Part shown: positions 31,604-39,468 of the stretch, piece after piece
Layout: each line of letters begins with the position of its first letter
How positions within the stretch are numbered: position 1 is the first letter of the stretch
Origin: DAOPJM01 sp035399665
Lineage (GTDB): Bacteria; Bacillota; Clostridia; Christensenellales; CAG-138
Length of the DNA stretch: 48,596 bases
Assembly: GCA_035399665.1 (NCBI GenBank)
Contig: DAOPJM010000011.1
Coordinates: 1-48,596 of the forward strand
Reading direction: 5' to 3'
Notes under the pieces: model-generated
Seen by the model: only the letters and a program-made list of their open reading frames with translations
What the model was told of the DNA's origin: nothing
The model's database searches: none
Translations under genes and position numbers: made by a program

Positions 31604-32818
31604 ATGAGCAACGTATCGCAATTCACCGACAAACTGGACATGCTGGATTTCTCCCGCATGTTTGAGGGCGACTTCTTCCTGACATGGGAAAAGACCGACG
31701 ACGAGATCGCCGCCACCTTCCTTGTCGCGGACGCCCTGAGGCATCTGCGTGAGAACAACATTTCCTCGAAGATCTTCGACAGCGGCCTTGGGATATCGCT
31801 GTTTAGGGACAATTCCACCCGCACCCGCTTCTCGTTCGCGTCCGCCTGCAACCTGCTCGGCATCGAGGTACAGGACTTGGAGGAGGGCAAGAGCCAGATA
31901 GCCCACGGCGAGACCGTCAGAGAGACCGCCAACATGATTTCGTTCATGGCTGACGTCATCGGCATTCGCGACGATATGTATATCGGCAAGGGCAATACCT
32001 ATATGCACAACGTGGTCAACGCTGTGACGGCGGGCTACAAGGACGGCGTGCTTGAGCAGAAGCCGACCCTTGTCAACCTTCAGTGCGACATAGACCATCC
32101 TACGCAGTGCATGGCGGATATGCTCCATGTTATACATGCTTTGGGCGGCGAGGGGGATTTGGAGACCCAGATTGCCAACCTCAAGGGCAAGAAGGTTGCC
32201 ATGACTTGGGCGTACAGCCCCTCCTACGGCAAGCCGCTGTCGGTTCCTCAGGGCGTTATCGGTCTGTTCACCCGCTTCGGCATGGACGTGACGCTCGCGC
32301 ATCCCGAGGGCTATGAGGTCATGGATGATTGCATAGAGGTCGCTAAGGCGAATTGTGCAAAGAGCGGAGCCGAGTTCAAGGTGACCAACGATATGCGCGA
32401 AGCCTTTGAAGGTGCGGACATCGTGTACCCCAAGTCTTGGGCGCCGTTCAAGGCGATGGAAGAACGCACCGAACTGTACGGCAACGGCGACTTGGAGGGC
32501 ATAAAGGCGTTGGAGAAGCGTCTGCTCGCGCAGAACGCAGGGCATAAGGACTGGGAATGCACTGAGGAGATGATGAGCCTGACCAAGGACGGCAAGGCGC
32601 TGTACCTGCACTGTCTGCCCGCCGATATTACCGATGTCTCCTGCGACGCGGGCGAGGTTGCCGCGAGCGTGTTCGACCGCTACCGCGATCCGCTGTATAA
32701 GCAGGCTTCGTTCAAGCCCTATATCATCGCGGCGATGATATTCCTTGCCAAGGTCAAGGACCCCGCCGCCATGCTGAAACGGCTTGAGGACGAGGACAAG
32801 CAAAGAAGAAAGATGTAG
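31604..32818 (+). CDS. ygeW: Knotted carbamoyltransferase YgeW
   Basis: 404-residue transcarbamylase-fold protein of the YgeW family. The carbamoyl-phosphate loop is FRDNSTRTRFS, the second site IAHGETVRETA, the carbamoyl-binding segment DIDHPTQCMADM, and the C-terminal loop LHCLPADITD. YgeW lacks ordinary ornithine or aspartate transcarbamylase activity in published tests and sits in purine-catabolic clusters. A role in releasing carbamoyl phosphate from a ureido intermediate, giving ATP, is plausible but inferred. Ribosome binding site CGGAGG; last gene of the unit, convergent with the permease. Confidence 0.93.
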   Translation: MSNVSQFTDKLDMLDFSRMFEGDFFLTWEKTDDEIAATFLVADALRHLRENNISSKIFDSGLGISLFRDNSTRTRFSFASACNLLGIEVQDLEEGKSQIAHGETVRETANMISFMADVIGIRDDMYIGKGNTYMHNVVNAVTAGYKDGVLEQKPTLVNLQCDIDHPTQCMADMLHVIHALGGEGDLETQIANLKGKKVAMTWAYSPSYGKPLSVPQGVIGLFTRFGMDVTLAHPEGYEVMDDCIEVAKANCAKSGAEFKVTNDMREAFEGADIVYPKSWAPFKAMEERTELYGNGDLEGIKALEKRLLAQNAGHKDWECTEEMMSLTKDGKALYLHCLPADITDVSCDAGEVAASVFDRYRDPLYKQASFKPYIIAAMIFLAKVKDPAAMLKRLEDEDKQRRKM

Positions 32819-32925
32819 TTCTATAATTGATAATGACGGCGACGCAGTACATCCTGCGCCGCCTTAACTTTTATTCGCTTGTTCTGTTCAGCTTGAAATT
32901 ACGGCACACGCCTTGCTGTTTGCGG

Positions 32926-34314
32926 CTAACGCTTTTCTTCCGAAAGCTCCTTCTTCTCCTTTGGGAGGATGAGGTTTAGAACTATCGCAACAACGGTGGC
33001 AAGGACGACGGGGGACTTACCGATGATGATGGCTACGGCCTCAGGCATCTGCGCGATGGAGTCGGACGCCTGCGCGACGCCCACGCCCAACGCGGCGGAC
33101 AGACCGACAATGGCGGAGCTGCGCGAGGTCAGCCCCTCGCCCGTCAGAAGCTTCATACCCGTCATTGCGATGCTCGAAAACACCGTGATGGTGGCTCCGC
33201 CCAACACGCACTGAGGTATAGTTGTCAAAACGGCTGAGAACTTGGGGAGCAGACCTGCAAGTAGTATCATCCCTGCGGCTATGGCAAGCACTATGCGGTT
33301 GACCACCTTGGTGGTGGAGACGATACCGACGTTTTGCGAATAGGTTGCGGTGGGCAGACCACAAAACAGCGCGCCGACCATGTTCAACGCCCCGTAGCAG
33401 ACTATGCCGCCCTGCAGCTCGGAGTTAGTGGGTTCGCGCCCAAGTCCGCCCGCCGTAGTCGCCGTGAAATCGCCTATGGCCTGTATTGAGTTTATGGCGA
33501 ACAGCAAGCCTATTGTGACACAGGCGGCGGGATCGAAGCTGATCCCAAAATGCAGGGGCTGAGGCGGGGCGAACCAACCCGCCTGAGCAACTTCTGTGAA
33601 GCTTACCATGCCGAAGCAGGCGGCGAGCGCATAACCCGCGGCCATGCCAATAAGTATTGACGCGAGCTTGCATATTCCCTTGCCGAAGTTGTTTAGGGCG
33701 ACGACCACTATCAGCGTGAACGCGGCTACGGTCCAGTTCTGCCACGAGCCATAGACAAGGGCTTCTGACAGCCCCTTCACGCCTACTACCAAATCGTAGG
33801 TATTGGCGGAGCCGCCCGCCATGTAGTTAATCGCGGTGGGGTAGAGGGACAGACCTATGGTGAACACGACCGTGCCGGTGATGAGCGGCGGGAAGAATTT
33901 GCGAATACGCTTAGCAAAAAAGCCTATGACAAGAGCGACTGCTCCGCCTACGACCATCGCGCCCGCGATCATGGCAAGACCGTTCTCCTGAACAGCAATC
34001 GCCTGCATACTGGGAACATACGCAAAGCTTATGCCCATGATGATGGGCAGACCCGACCCAAAGCGCAGCCACTTGAGCTTGATGGGAAAGAGCTGAAACA
34101 GCGTTGATATGGCGGAGACGGTAAGCGCCGCCTGAATGAGTATAACCCTGTCGGCCTGCGAAAGACCCGCGGCGTTCGCCACGATTATGGCGGGTGTAAC
34201 GCAGCCCACAATCAGGGCTACAACGTGTTGGAGCGCAAGCGAAAAGGCTTCTCCAAACGGAGGAACGCCATCCAAGCGGAATAGGTTCTCCTTCGACCCT
34301 GAACGGATTTTCAT
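32926..34314 (-). CDS. NCS2 family xanthine/uracil permease
   Basis: 462-residue nucleobase:cation symporter-2 with about 12-14 hydrophobic segments. Family motifs include QHVVALIVGCVTPAIIV at the N terminus, FAINSIQAIGDFTATTAGG (with the Glu/Gln/Asp substrate-site region) and GLPTATYSQNVGIVSTTKVV. The QAIGDF version and context with xanthine dehydrogenase and urate-pathway genes point to a xanthine or urate substrate rather than uracil. It is transcribed toward ygeW from a strong promoter, with a hairpin at the predicted 5' end of its mRNA. Confidence 0.9.
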   Translation of the reverse strand: MKIRSGSKENLFRLDGVPPFGEAFSLALQHVVALIVGCVTPAIIVANAAGLSQADRVILIQAALTVSAISTLFQLFPIKLKWLRFGSGLPIIMGISFAYVPSMQAIAVQENGLAMIAGAMVVGGAVALVIGFFAKRIRKFFPPLITGTVVFTIGLSLYPTAINYMAGGSANTYDLVVGVKGLSEALVYGSWQNWTVAAFTLIVVVALNNFGKGICKLASILIGMAAGYALAACFGMVSFTEVAQAGWFAPPQPLHFGISFDPAACVTIGLLFAINSIQAIGDFTATTAGGLGREPTNSELQGGIVCYGALNMVGALFCGLPTATYSQNVGIVSTTKVVNRIVLAIAAGMILLAGLLPKFSAVLTTIPQCVLGGATITVFSSIAMTGMKLLTGEGLTSRSSAIVGLSAALGVGVAQASDSIAQMPEAVAIIIGKSPVVLATVVAIVLNLILPKEKKELSEEKR

Positions 34315-34351
34315 GACTGCCGCCGCCTTTCATCTGAATATATACAAAGAA

Positions 34352-34386
34352 TGTCCCATATTGCAAAAAGCCCGCAACATCGGACA
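34352..34386 (-). promoter_or_regulatory. 5'-end hairpin of the permease mRNA
   Basis: On the minus strand TGTCCGATGTTGC (34374-34386) pairs with GCAATATGGGACA (34352-34364) over 13 positions with one mismatch, around a 9-base loop GGGCTTTTT. Transcription from the promoter at 34393-34422 should begin at the hairpin's first base. The motif TGTCCCATA on the plus strand (34352-34360) recurs inverted in the promoter spacer. Confidence 0.5.
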
Positions 34387-34392
34387 ACATCA

Positions 34393-34422
34393 ATTATAAT
34401 ATACGTTATGGGACAATGTCAA
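34393..34422 (-). promoter_or_regulatory. Promoter of the NCS2 permease
   Basis: Minus-strand TTGACA (34417-34422) and TATAAT (34393-34398), both perfect, with an 18-base spacer. The spacer contains TTGTCCCATAA, an inverted counterpart of ATGTCCCATA in the 5' untranslated region. Confidence 0.8.
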
Positions 34423-34590
34423 GCGTAACAGGTCAGTCGACCGCGTCAAGTTGTTCGGGTAAATTAAGAGCAGAAGGCGTTGGGAACGGCGGAAAGGGTT
34501 TTCAGGAGAAGATAGCGCCCATTGACCTTGCCGAAGGTCTGCGGTGCGGGTTCAAGGCAGCTCAGGTCTCGCTTTTTGTGCAGGAAGCCT

Positions 34591-34749
34591 TCAAACTGTT
34601 TCTCTGCGTAATCGCTGTATCACGCATAGCCCGTTTTTCGAGTGAGCTTTACGTTCGGTACGGCTGCCGCACAGATCGCCCTGTTCCCGTTTTACGATCG
34701 CTTCCCAATGATCTTGAAAATAGTTCACCAATTCTGTCAGCAGCTTCAG
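34591..34749 (-). pseudogene. Possible relic of a coding gene (transposase-like)
   Basis: The minus strand reads LKLLTELVNYFQDHWEAIV...REQGDLCGSRTE before a stop. A second frame then continues with QFEGFLHKKRDLSCLEP to a stop near 34461, which suggests a frameshifted remnant. The HWEAI...RE...LCGS...TE spacing reminds me of the C-terminal part of UPF0236/ISLre2-type transposases, but the stretch is short. It abuts a palindromic repeat end. It could be chance. Confidence 0.25.
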
Positions 34750-34752
34750 CCC

Positions 34753-34785
34753 TTCGGCGCCTTTGCTCCTAAGGATGACAGCGGG
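34753..34785. repeat. Partial (right-end) palindromic intergenic repeat
   Basis: CTTCGGCGCCTTTGCTCC followed by TAAGGATGACAGCGGG matches the right end of the full repeat at 34835-34987, without a left end. The 34423-35139 gap holds no intact gene that I can support. Confidence 0.6.
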
Positions 34786-34834
34786 TTTTTAGCCGCTCTC
34801 GAACTCATTCCCTGTACGCTTTCCAACCCCCTTT

Positions 34835-34987
34835 GTCATCCTGAGCTTGCGAAGGATCCTGGCGAAAACATGGAAGTCAAGAAGCGCTCGCGGCGGGAAC
34901 GGCTTGTCCCACGGGGGAGCGTCCCTTTCAGCGGCAAGCTTCTTTCAAGATCCTTCGTCGCCTTTGCTCCTCAGGATGACAGCGGGG
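34835..34987. repeat. Palindromic intergenic repeat, copy 2
   Basis: Starts GTCATCCTGAGCTTGCGAAG and ends TTTCAAGATCCTTCGTCGCC...CTCAGGATGACAGCGGGG, with the internal core AAGCGCTCGCGG...CACGGGGGAGCG. Structure and sequence match the copies at 16.7, 42.9 and 48.4 kb. Confidence 0.85.
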
Positions 34988-35080
34988 TTTGTTTCGAATA
35001 CCGATCAGGCATATAGAGCGGCTGTAACTTCCTTGTTGTCCAGAGTCATAGCGTAAAGCTACACGGATTCTTGCCATACA

Positions 35081-35120
35081 AAAACGAGCGTTGCCCCTTT
35101 TTTTAGGGGGAACGCTCGTT
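35081..35120 (-). terminator. Terminator of infC-rpmI-rplT
   Basis: Minus-strand AACGAGCGTT and CCCC pair with GGGG and AACGCTCGTT around an A-rich loop, followed by TTTT. It lies 20 bases after the rplT stop. Confidence 0.88.
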
Positions 35121-35139
35121 GTTATCTGCTTTGATGCGA

Positions 35140-35499
35140 TTACTCGGCCCTTGCTGCCATAGCGACGTTGACCAGCTCGCGGAAAGCGTTCATGTCGGTG
35201 ACTGCAAGATCCGCCAAAACCTTGCGGTTTACGTCTACGTTGGCGAGCTTGAGACCGTTGATCATACGGCTGTAAGTGGTTCCGCAGATGCGTGCGCCCG
35301 CGTTTATACGAGCGATCCAGAGCCTGCGATACTCGCGCTTCTTCAGCTTTCTGCCGACGTAGGCATATGCCATGGACTTCATAACCTGCTGACTGGCTGC
35401 GCGGTACTGCTTGCTCTTGGCACCATAGTAACCCTTGGCCATGCGGAGGACTTTGCGACGCTTCTTAACTGCGTTAACTGCTCTCTTGATCCTTGCCAT
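35140..35499 (-). CDS. rplT: 50S ribosomal protein L20
   Basis: 119-residue ribosomal protein starting MARIKRAVNAVKKRRKVLRM, the L20 pattern, with GYYGAKSKQYRAA and the C-terminal helix-rich domain (LKLANVDVNRKVLADLA). L20 binds 23S rRNA early in assembly and in Bacillus represses its own operon through the infC leader. Last gene of the operon, 14 bases after rpmI, with ribosome binding site AAGGAGGAAC. Confidence 0.98.
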   Translation of the reverse strand: MARIKRAVNAVKKRRKVLRMAKGYYGAKSKQYRAASQQVMKSMAYAYVGRKLKKREYRRLWIARINAGARICGTTYSRMINGLKLANVDVNRKVLADLAVTDMNAFRELVNVAMAARAE

Positions 35500-35513
35500 C
35501 TTCCTGTTCCTCC

Positions 35514-35711
35514 TTACTTATACGGTATCATCTCGCGGACCTTCTTGGCTTCGCACTCGGCGATGTAGCCTGTCTGACGAAGTCCGCGCAGACGCTTGGT
35601 TGTTTTCTTGGTTAAAATGTGAGACTTGTAAGCCTTGCCGCGCTTAATCTTGCCCGACTTGGTTAGGTCGAAGCGCTTTGCGGCGCCGCGGTGTGTCTTG
35701 ATTTTCGGCAT
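35514..35711 (-). CDS. rpmI: 50S ribosomal protein L35
   Basis: 65-residue basic protein. MPKIKTHRGAAKRFDLTKSG and KAYKSHILTKKTTKRLRGLR are diagnostic of L35. Located between infC and rplT as usual; ribosome binding site TAGGAGGAACG. Confidence 0.98.
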   Translation of the reverse strand: MPKIKTHRGAAKRFDLTKSGKIKRGKAYKSHILTKKTTKRLRGLRQTGYIAECEAKKVREMIPYK

Positions 35712-35769
35712 TGTCGTTCCTCCTAATTTATCGGTTCCGCCCCGTTAATCGTGCGGTTGTACCCTTGTC

Positions 35770-36285
35770 TTATTTAGCAGCTTTTGGGCCTATGAACATG
35801 AACATGTTCCTGCCCTCCTGCTTGGGAGCCTTTTCCATGACCGCGTCCGATTCGACCATCTTAAAAAAGGCATTCATTACATCCTCGCCCATATCACCCT
35901 TGGTGATGAGCCTGCCTCTGAACTTGATGGAGACCTTGACCTTGCAGCCGCTCTTCAAAAAGCCCAAACACTGTTTTGCTCTGATCTCAAGGTCGTGTAC
36001 GTCTATCGTAGGCGACAGGCGGATCTCCTTGTTTTCGATCACCCTCTGGTTCTTGCGCTGTTCCTTTTCGCGCTTTTCCTTGTCAAACATGTACTTCCCG
36101 TAGTCCATGAGCCTGCATACGGGCGGGTTCGCTCCGGGCGATACCATGACCATGTCAAGCCCTTTTCGTTCCGCCAAATCTAAGGCGTCACGAGTGTCCA
36201 TGATCCCGAGCTGTGCGCCGTTTTCATCGACCATACGAACCTTGGGTTCGCGAATCTCCTCATTGATCTGCATCTGCGCTGCTAT
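35770..36285 (-). CDS. infC: Translation initiation factor IF-3, probable ATA start
   Basis: IF-3 (about 171 residues) with N domain QINEEIREPKVRMVDENGAQ and C domain IDVHDLEIRAKQCLGFLKSG...VKVSIKFRGRL. The initiator is most likely ATA (minus strand 36285-36283), giving (M)AAQMQINEEIR. AGGGGGTG lies seven bases upstream, the ideal spacing, whereas the nearest ATG (36273) is 19 bases from that site and the next upstream ATG lies before it. infC genes of E. coli and Bacillus use the rare AUU start so that IF-3 can repress its own translation; ATA would serve the same purpose. First gene of infC-rpmI-rplT. Confidence 0.93.
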   Translation of the reverse strand: MAAQMQINEEIREPKVRMVDENGAQLGIMDTRDALDLAERKGLDMVMVSPGANPPVCRLMDYGKYMFDKEKREKEQRKNQRVIENKEIRLSPTIDVHDLEIRAKQCLGFLKSGCKVKVSIKFRGRLITKGDMGEDVMNAFFKMVESDAVMEKAPKQEGRNMFMFIGPKAAK

Positions 36286-36301
36286 GGTAAAACACCCCCT
36301 G

Positions 36302-36332
36302 AATAAAAATTGCGGACGCACAAAGCGCCCGC
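36302..36332 (-). terminator. Leader attenuator of infC-rpmI-rplT
   Basis: Minus-strand GCGGGCGC (36325-36332) pairs with GCGTCCGC (36312-36319) with one G-U pair around TTTGT, followed by AATTTTTATT. It ends a few bases before the infC ribosome binding site. The roughly 118-base leader fits regulation like the Bacillus L20 leader, although I could not confirm that RNA family. Confidence 0.7.
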
Positions 36333-36410
36333 GATGAATGACTTCATTTGATACCGTGCCCGGCTGAACGTCGGCAGGTGAGAGGCAGGCGCCTCTGCTT
36401 AAGCGTTGTT

Positions 36411-36439
36411 ATTATACAAGCGTCAGCTTGCATTGTCAA
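36411..36439 (-). promoter_or_regulatory. Promoter of infC-rpmI-rplT
   Basis: Minus-strand TTGACA (36434-36439), 17-base spacer and TATAAT (36411-36416): a perfect consensus promoter, as expected for a ribosomal operon. Confidence 0.88.
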
Positions 36440-36543
36440 GCACATTTTCAAGATTTTTCGGTATATTATCGGCCGTTTCTACCCAATTGTTGCCTTTATG
36501 CCGCACCCTACGGCAAGACGGCTCACAAAGGGCGGCTGCTGAA

Positions 36544-37995
36544 TTAGCGGAAGTCCACATAGACCTCGTTGATATCCGGGTCGTTCGTCCAGTCGGGCAG
36601 CGGCGTCCAGTGAAGGTTCTTATCATAGCCCGATACCTCGGCAAGCTCCTCAACAGCGGACCTTAACGCCCGCATCACGCTCTCAAGGGTTCGGGTGTCT
36701 GCGTCCGCAAAGCTGTATGACGCCGTGTTGTACGCCGCTTTCGCCGCTGTGTACGCGGCGGTCAGCTGCGCCATTTCAACGCTGTTCGCCCACTCCGCCT
36801 CGGCAAAGCTCCCAACCTTGTCGGCGTTGGCAAGGTATTTCATAGCCTTCATGCCGATATCCTCAAGCCAACGCGCATACTTATAGGAGCAGTGTATCAA
36901 GGGCTCAACCTCAATGCCGTAGACCTCGCGTATGGCGGTGGCTCGAATCTCATCGTCGGGCGTGCAGAAGGCCCAGCCCAAAACCATGTGCATAGGCCCG
37001 TCAAGACTGTGCGTCCTTATGGAGCTTGTGTCCAGCTTGGAGGCGAAGTTCAGCAGCGCAAGCGTCTGTGTCATGCTCGTATTGGTAAAGAAGCCGCGCT
37101 CGACGGTCGAAACCAAATCCGGAAGCAGTGTCAGCATATTCTGTGTCTTGAGCTTGTTGAATATGGCAAGCAGCATCTGCTTCTGTCGGTAGACACGATT
37201 GATGTCGCCCTCCGTACCGGAGACCATTTCCTTACGCGCCCTAACGTAGACCATAACATCCTCGCCGTCAAGATGCTGCCAGCCGCGCTTCAAATCACCG
37301 TAGGTTATGTCAACGTTGTAGTCAACCCCTCCGATGAGATCCACTATCTCGATGAGGGCGGGAAGCTGCACGGCGTAGAAATAGTTCACGGGTATGCCGC
37401 CAAGCATGTACTCCGCGGCCTGACAGGTCTTTAGAAAGCCCGCGTAGTTGTCGGCATATAGCCCGCCGCCTACGTTGAAAGCGCCGTTGAGCTTATATAT
37501 GCCATATGCGCCGGGAACGTGGCACAGAGTGTCTCGCCGAAGTGAGATAAGGTCGGCGGTCCCCTTAGTGAAGTTGACCGCGACGACAATCATCGTATCG
37601 GTGTGACAGTCCGCGCTGTAATCCTTGTACTCCTCGTCAATGCCGATGAGCAGGATATTGACGATTTCGTCGCCTTCGCCCGTGTCGGTCAGTTTTACAA
37701 CCTGTTCGCCCTCGTCGGCGTCAATCTCGCCGATTTCGGCGTTCGGCTCCGGGGTAGGCTCTGCTGTGGCTTCAGGCTCCACATACCATGAGCCTGCGCT
37801 TTGCAGCGCGGGTGAAGGCACAGCCTCTATCTTTGCGGAGGTGTTGAGCGCGGTCGATGGGAAGAACACCGGGATGACGAGCAGTCCGCAGCATATCACG
37901 GCGCAAAGCAAGACGGCAAGAACGCAGATCCAATTTTTCCTGCGCCTTGCCTTTTTACAATAACTCTTGCACCTTAAGTATGCGTTGCCATTCAT
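36544..37995 (-). CDS. LytR-CpsA-Psr (LCP) family protein
   Basis: 483-residue membrane-anchored enzyme of the family that attaches teichoic acids or other polymers to peptidoglycan. A basic N terminus is followed by one transmembrane helix (about 22-45), a Pro/Glu-rich linker (about 60-100) and the LCP domain (about 110-330). The domain has NILLIGIDEE, TDTMIVVAVN, SLRRDTLCHVPG, KLNGAFNVGG, and the Arg pair region YVRARKEM...DINRVYRQKQ. The position usually Arg-Ser-Asp reads His-Thr-Asp here. The last 130 residues are unassigned. Transcribed alone; a TATAAT lies about 13 bases from the ATG, implying a very short leader. Confidence 0.9.
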   Translation of the reverse strand: MNGNAYLRCKSYCKKARRRKNWICVLAVLLCAVICCGLLVIPVFFPSTALNTSAKIEAVPSPALQSAGSWYVEPEATAEPTPEPNAEIGEIDADEGEQVVKLTDTGEGDEIVNILLIGIDEEYKDYSADCHTDTMIVVAVNFTKGTADLISLRRDTLCHVPGAYGIYKLNGAFNVGGGLYADNYAGFLKTCQAAEYMLGGIPVNYFYAVQLPALIEIVDLIGGVDYNVDITYGDLKRGWQHLDGEDVMVYVRARKEMVSGTEGDINRVYRQKQMLLAIFNKLKTQNMLTLLPDLVSTVERGFFTNTSMTQTLALLNFASKLDTSSIRTHSLDGPMHMVLGWAFCTPDDEIRATAIREVYGIEVEPLIHCSYKYARWLEDIGMKAMKYLANADKVGSFAEAEWANSVEMAQLTAAYTAAKAAYNTASYSFADADTRTLESVMRALRSAVEELAEVSGYDKNLHWTPLPDWTNDPDINEVYVDFR

Positions 37996-38018
37996 CGCTC
38001 AGCCCCGATTATACCTCA

Positions 38019-38053
38019 AGGGCGCGCCCTGTTAAAAAGCCATGGCGCACCCT
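38019..38053 (-). other. GC-rich inverted repeat between DUF4956 and LCP genes
   Basis: Minus-strand AGGGTGCGCC pairs with GGCGCGCCCT (one G-U pair) around a 15-base loop. No T run follows, so it is a weak terminator candidate for the cotH group or an mRNA 3'-end stem. Confidence 0.4.
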
Positions 38054-38063
38054 AAAAAAGCTC

Positions 38064-38741
38064 TTAGGAGATCATGTCGCCCTGGTGAGCGATCAGCGTG
38101 GCGTCGTAAACGCCGTCCACCCTCAGGAACTTGTCCACGAAGTTGGTCTCGTTCTGGCGGACGCGCAGCTCGATAGCCAGCTCGATGCTGTCCTGCTGTA
38201 CGGTCTTGCTCTTGAGCTTGCCCTGCGGAATCTGCGCTACCATTTGCTTGATCTGCTTTGCGGCGCGCTCGTCGTAGTGCAGTATCAAGAGGTAGGGCTG
38301 GGTGGACTTGCCCTTGAACATCGTCACGATAATCATGATGACGCCAATAAGTACGCAGCCTATCATGCCCTCGATAAAGTAGCCCGCGCCGAACGCTATG
38401 CCCTGCGCTATTGACCAGAACAGGAAAGCGGTATCGATCGGGTCCTTGATCGCCGTCCTAAAACGAACGATGGACAGTGCGCCGACCATGCCCAATGACA
38501 GCTTGGTGTTGTTGGACATGAACATGATAACCATTGCGGATACCATGGTCAGCATGATAAGAGAGAGGTTGAATGTTCTTGAGTAGATTACTCCGGAGAA
38601 GGTGAACCTGTATACAAGGAAGATCACAACGCCGAACACAAAGGCCAAGAGAATGGCCAAGATGGTCAGCGCGGGCTGTCCCTGCTGCAAGGTGAACAGT
38701 GATTTTAGGGTGTCTCCGGTGGATGTAGCTGTGAGTGCCAT
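38064..38741 (-). CDS. DUF4956 membrane protein
   Basis: 225-residue protein with three to four hydrophobic helices (about 25-47, 58-74, 84-96 and 110-140) and a soluble C-terminal domain (about 145-225). The motif LSLGMVGALSIVRFRTAIKDPIDTAFLF (read in parts) is the DUF4956 hallmark. Function unknown, but the family is recurrently encoded beside VTC-domain and CotH proteins, exactly as here. It is 28 bases downstream of the VTC gene on the same strand. Confidence 0.9.
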   Translation of the reverse strand: MALTATSTGDTLKSLFTLQQGQPALTILAILLAFVFGVVIFLVYRFTFSGVIYSRTFNLSLIMLTMVSAMVIMFMSNNTKLSLGMVGALSIVRFRTAIKDPIDTAFLFWSIAQGIAFGAGYFIEGMIGCVLIGVIMIIVTMFKGKSTQPYLLILHYDERAAKQIKQMVAQIPQGKLKSKTVQQDSIELAIELRVRQNETNFVDKFLRVDGVYDATLIAHQGDMIS

Positions 38742-38769
38742 AATTCCCTCCTTGGGTGTCTGCTTTTTT

Positions 38770-39459
38770 CTATACGTTGTACTGCCTGCAATACAGATAC
38801 TTGCTCGCCGCCATATGAACCGAATTGTTCATCTGAAGCAGAGAGCGTATGTATCCCGGCAGATACTCGTTGAACTTAACCTCCACTATGCACTGCCCGA
38901 AGAACTCGGTGGCGGGGTAGGTGGGGGCCTGCGCGCTGAACAGGTCGGTGCAGCGCATACCCGTGCGGATGTCGCGGTCGATGGTGACGCGGACATTCTG
39001 AACGTTGTAGATGAATGGCTCGCGGTCATAGTCCACAAGCACCTTGGGCTTCAAGCCCCTCGTTACAAACTCGCCGTAGAACTCGCGGGCTATCGGCTCC
39101 TTTCGCTTGAGCATGAAGGCGTAATTGCCCGCTGCCATGGCGTCACACTCGGCCTTTGAGAGCTTCAGACTGTCCTTTTTGATGAACTGCCCGTTCTTGT
39201 GCTTGCGTTCAAGCTTGATGGCCTTGGGAGAAAGGTTGTATATGCGTATGCGGAACTTGTCGCGAAACTCCACGCCCGCAACCTTGTCCTCGACCGCGCT
39301 GTCCCAGGGGTCGTCGAAGTAAAGACTGCGGATGAAGTATGTCCCGTTGTTCTTGACGGCATGGGGGTCTATGTCCATGGTCAGGCGTAAGCGTATCGCC
39401 AAAAGCTCGGCTTCGGCTTCGCTGACCATGTATTTTAGTTCGTACCTGTAACCTGCCAT
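38770..39459 (-). CDS. VTC-domain polyphosphate polymerase-like protein
   Basis: 229-residue protein with the VTC fold. Basic and acidic residues lining the tunnel are visible in RYELKYMVS, YFIRSLYFDD, KFRIRIYN, KLERKHKNG, LVDYDREPFIY, VRVTIDRDIRTG and IVEVKFNEYLP. In yeast Vtc4 this domain makes polyphosphate from ATP. Bacterial versions linked to CotH and DUF4956 are poorly characterised, so activity is inferred. Ribosome binding site AAAGGAGCG; immediately after cotH. Confidence 0.88.
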   Translation of the reverse strand: MAGYRYELKYMVSEAEAELLAIRLRLTMDIDPHAVKNNGTYFIRSLYFDDPWDSAVEDKVAGVEFRDKFRIRIYNLSPKAIKLERKHKNGQFIKKDSLKLSKAECDAMAAGNYAFMLKRKEPIAREFYGEFVTRGLKPKVLVDYDREPFIYNVQNVRVTIDRDIRTGMRCTDLFSAQAPTYPATEFFGQCIVEVKFNEYLPGYIRSLLQMNNSVHMAASKYLYCRQYNV

Positions 39460-39468
39460 ATCGCTCCT

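Noticed and set aside
31091..32803. 570-residue minus-strand open frame antisense to ygeY and ygeW
   Set aside because: It runs antisense to two well-recognised genes and has no family features; GC-rich third positions create long open antisense frames.
34315..34390. Purine riboswitch upstream of the NCS2 permease
   Set aside because: The leader is about 72 bases with one hairpin; no three-way-junction core or conserved aptamer loops are visible.
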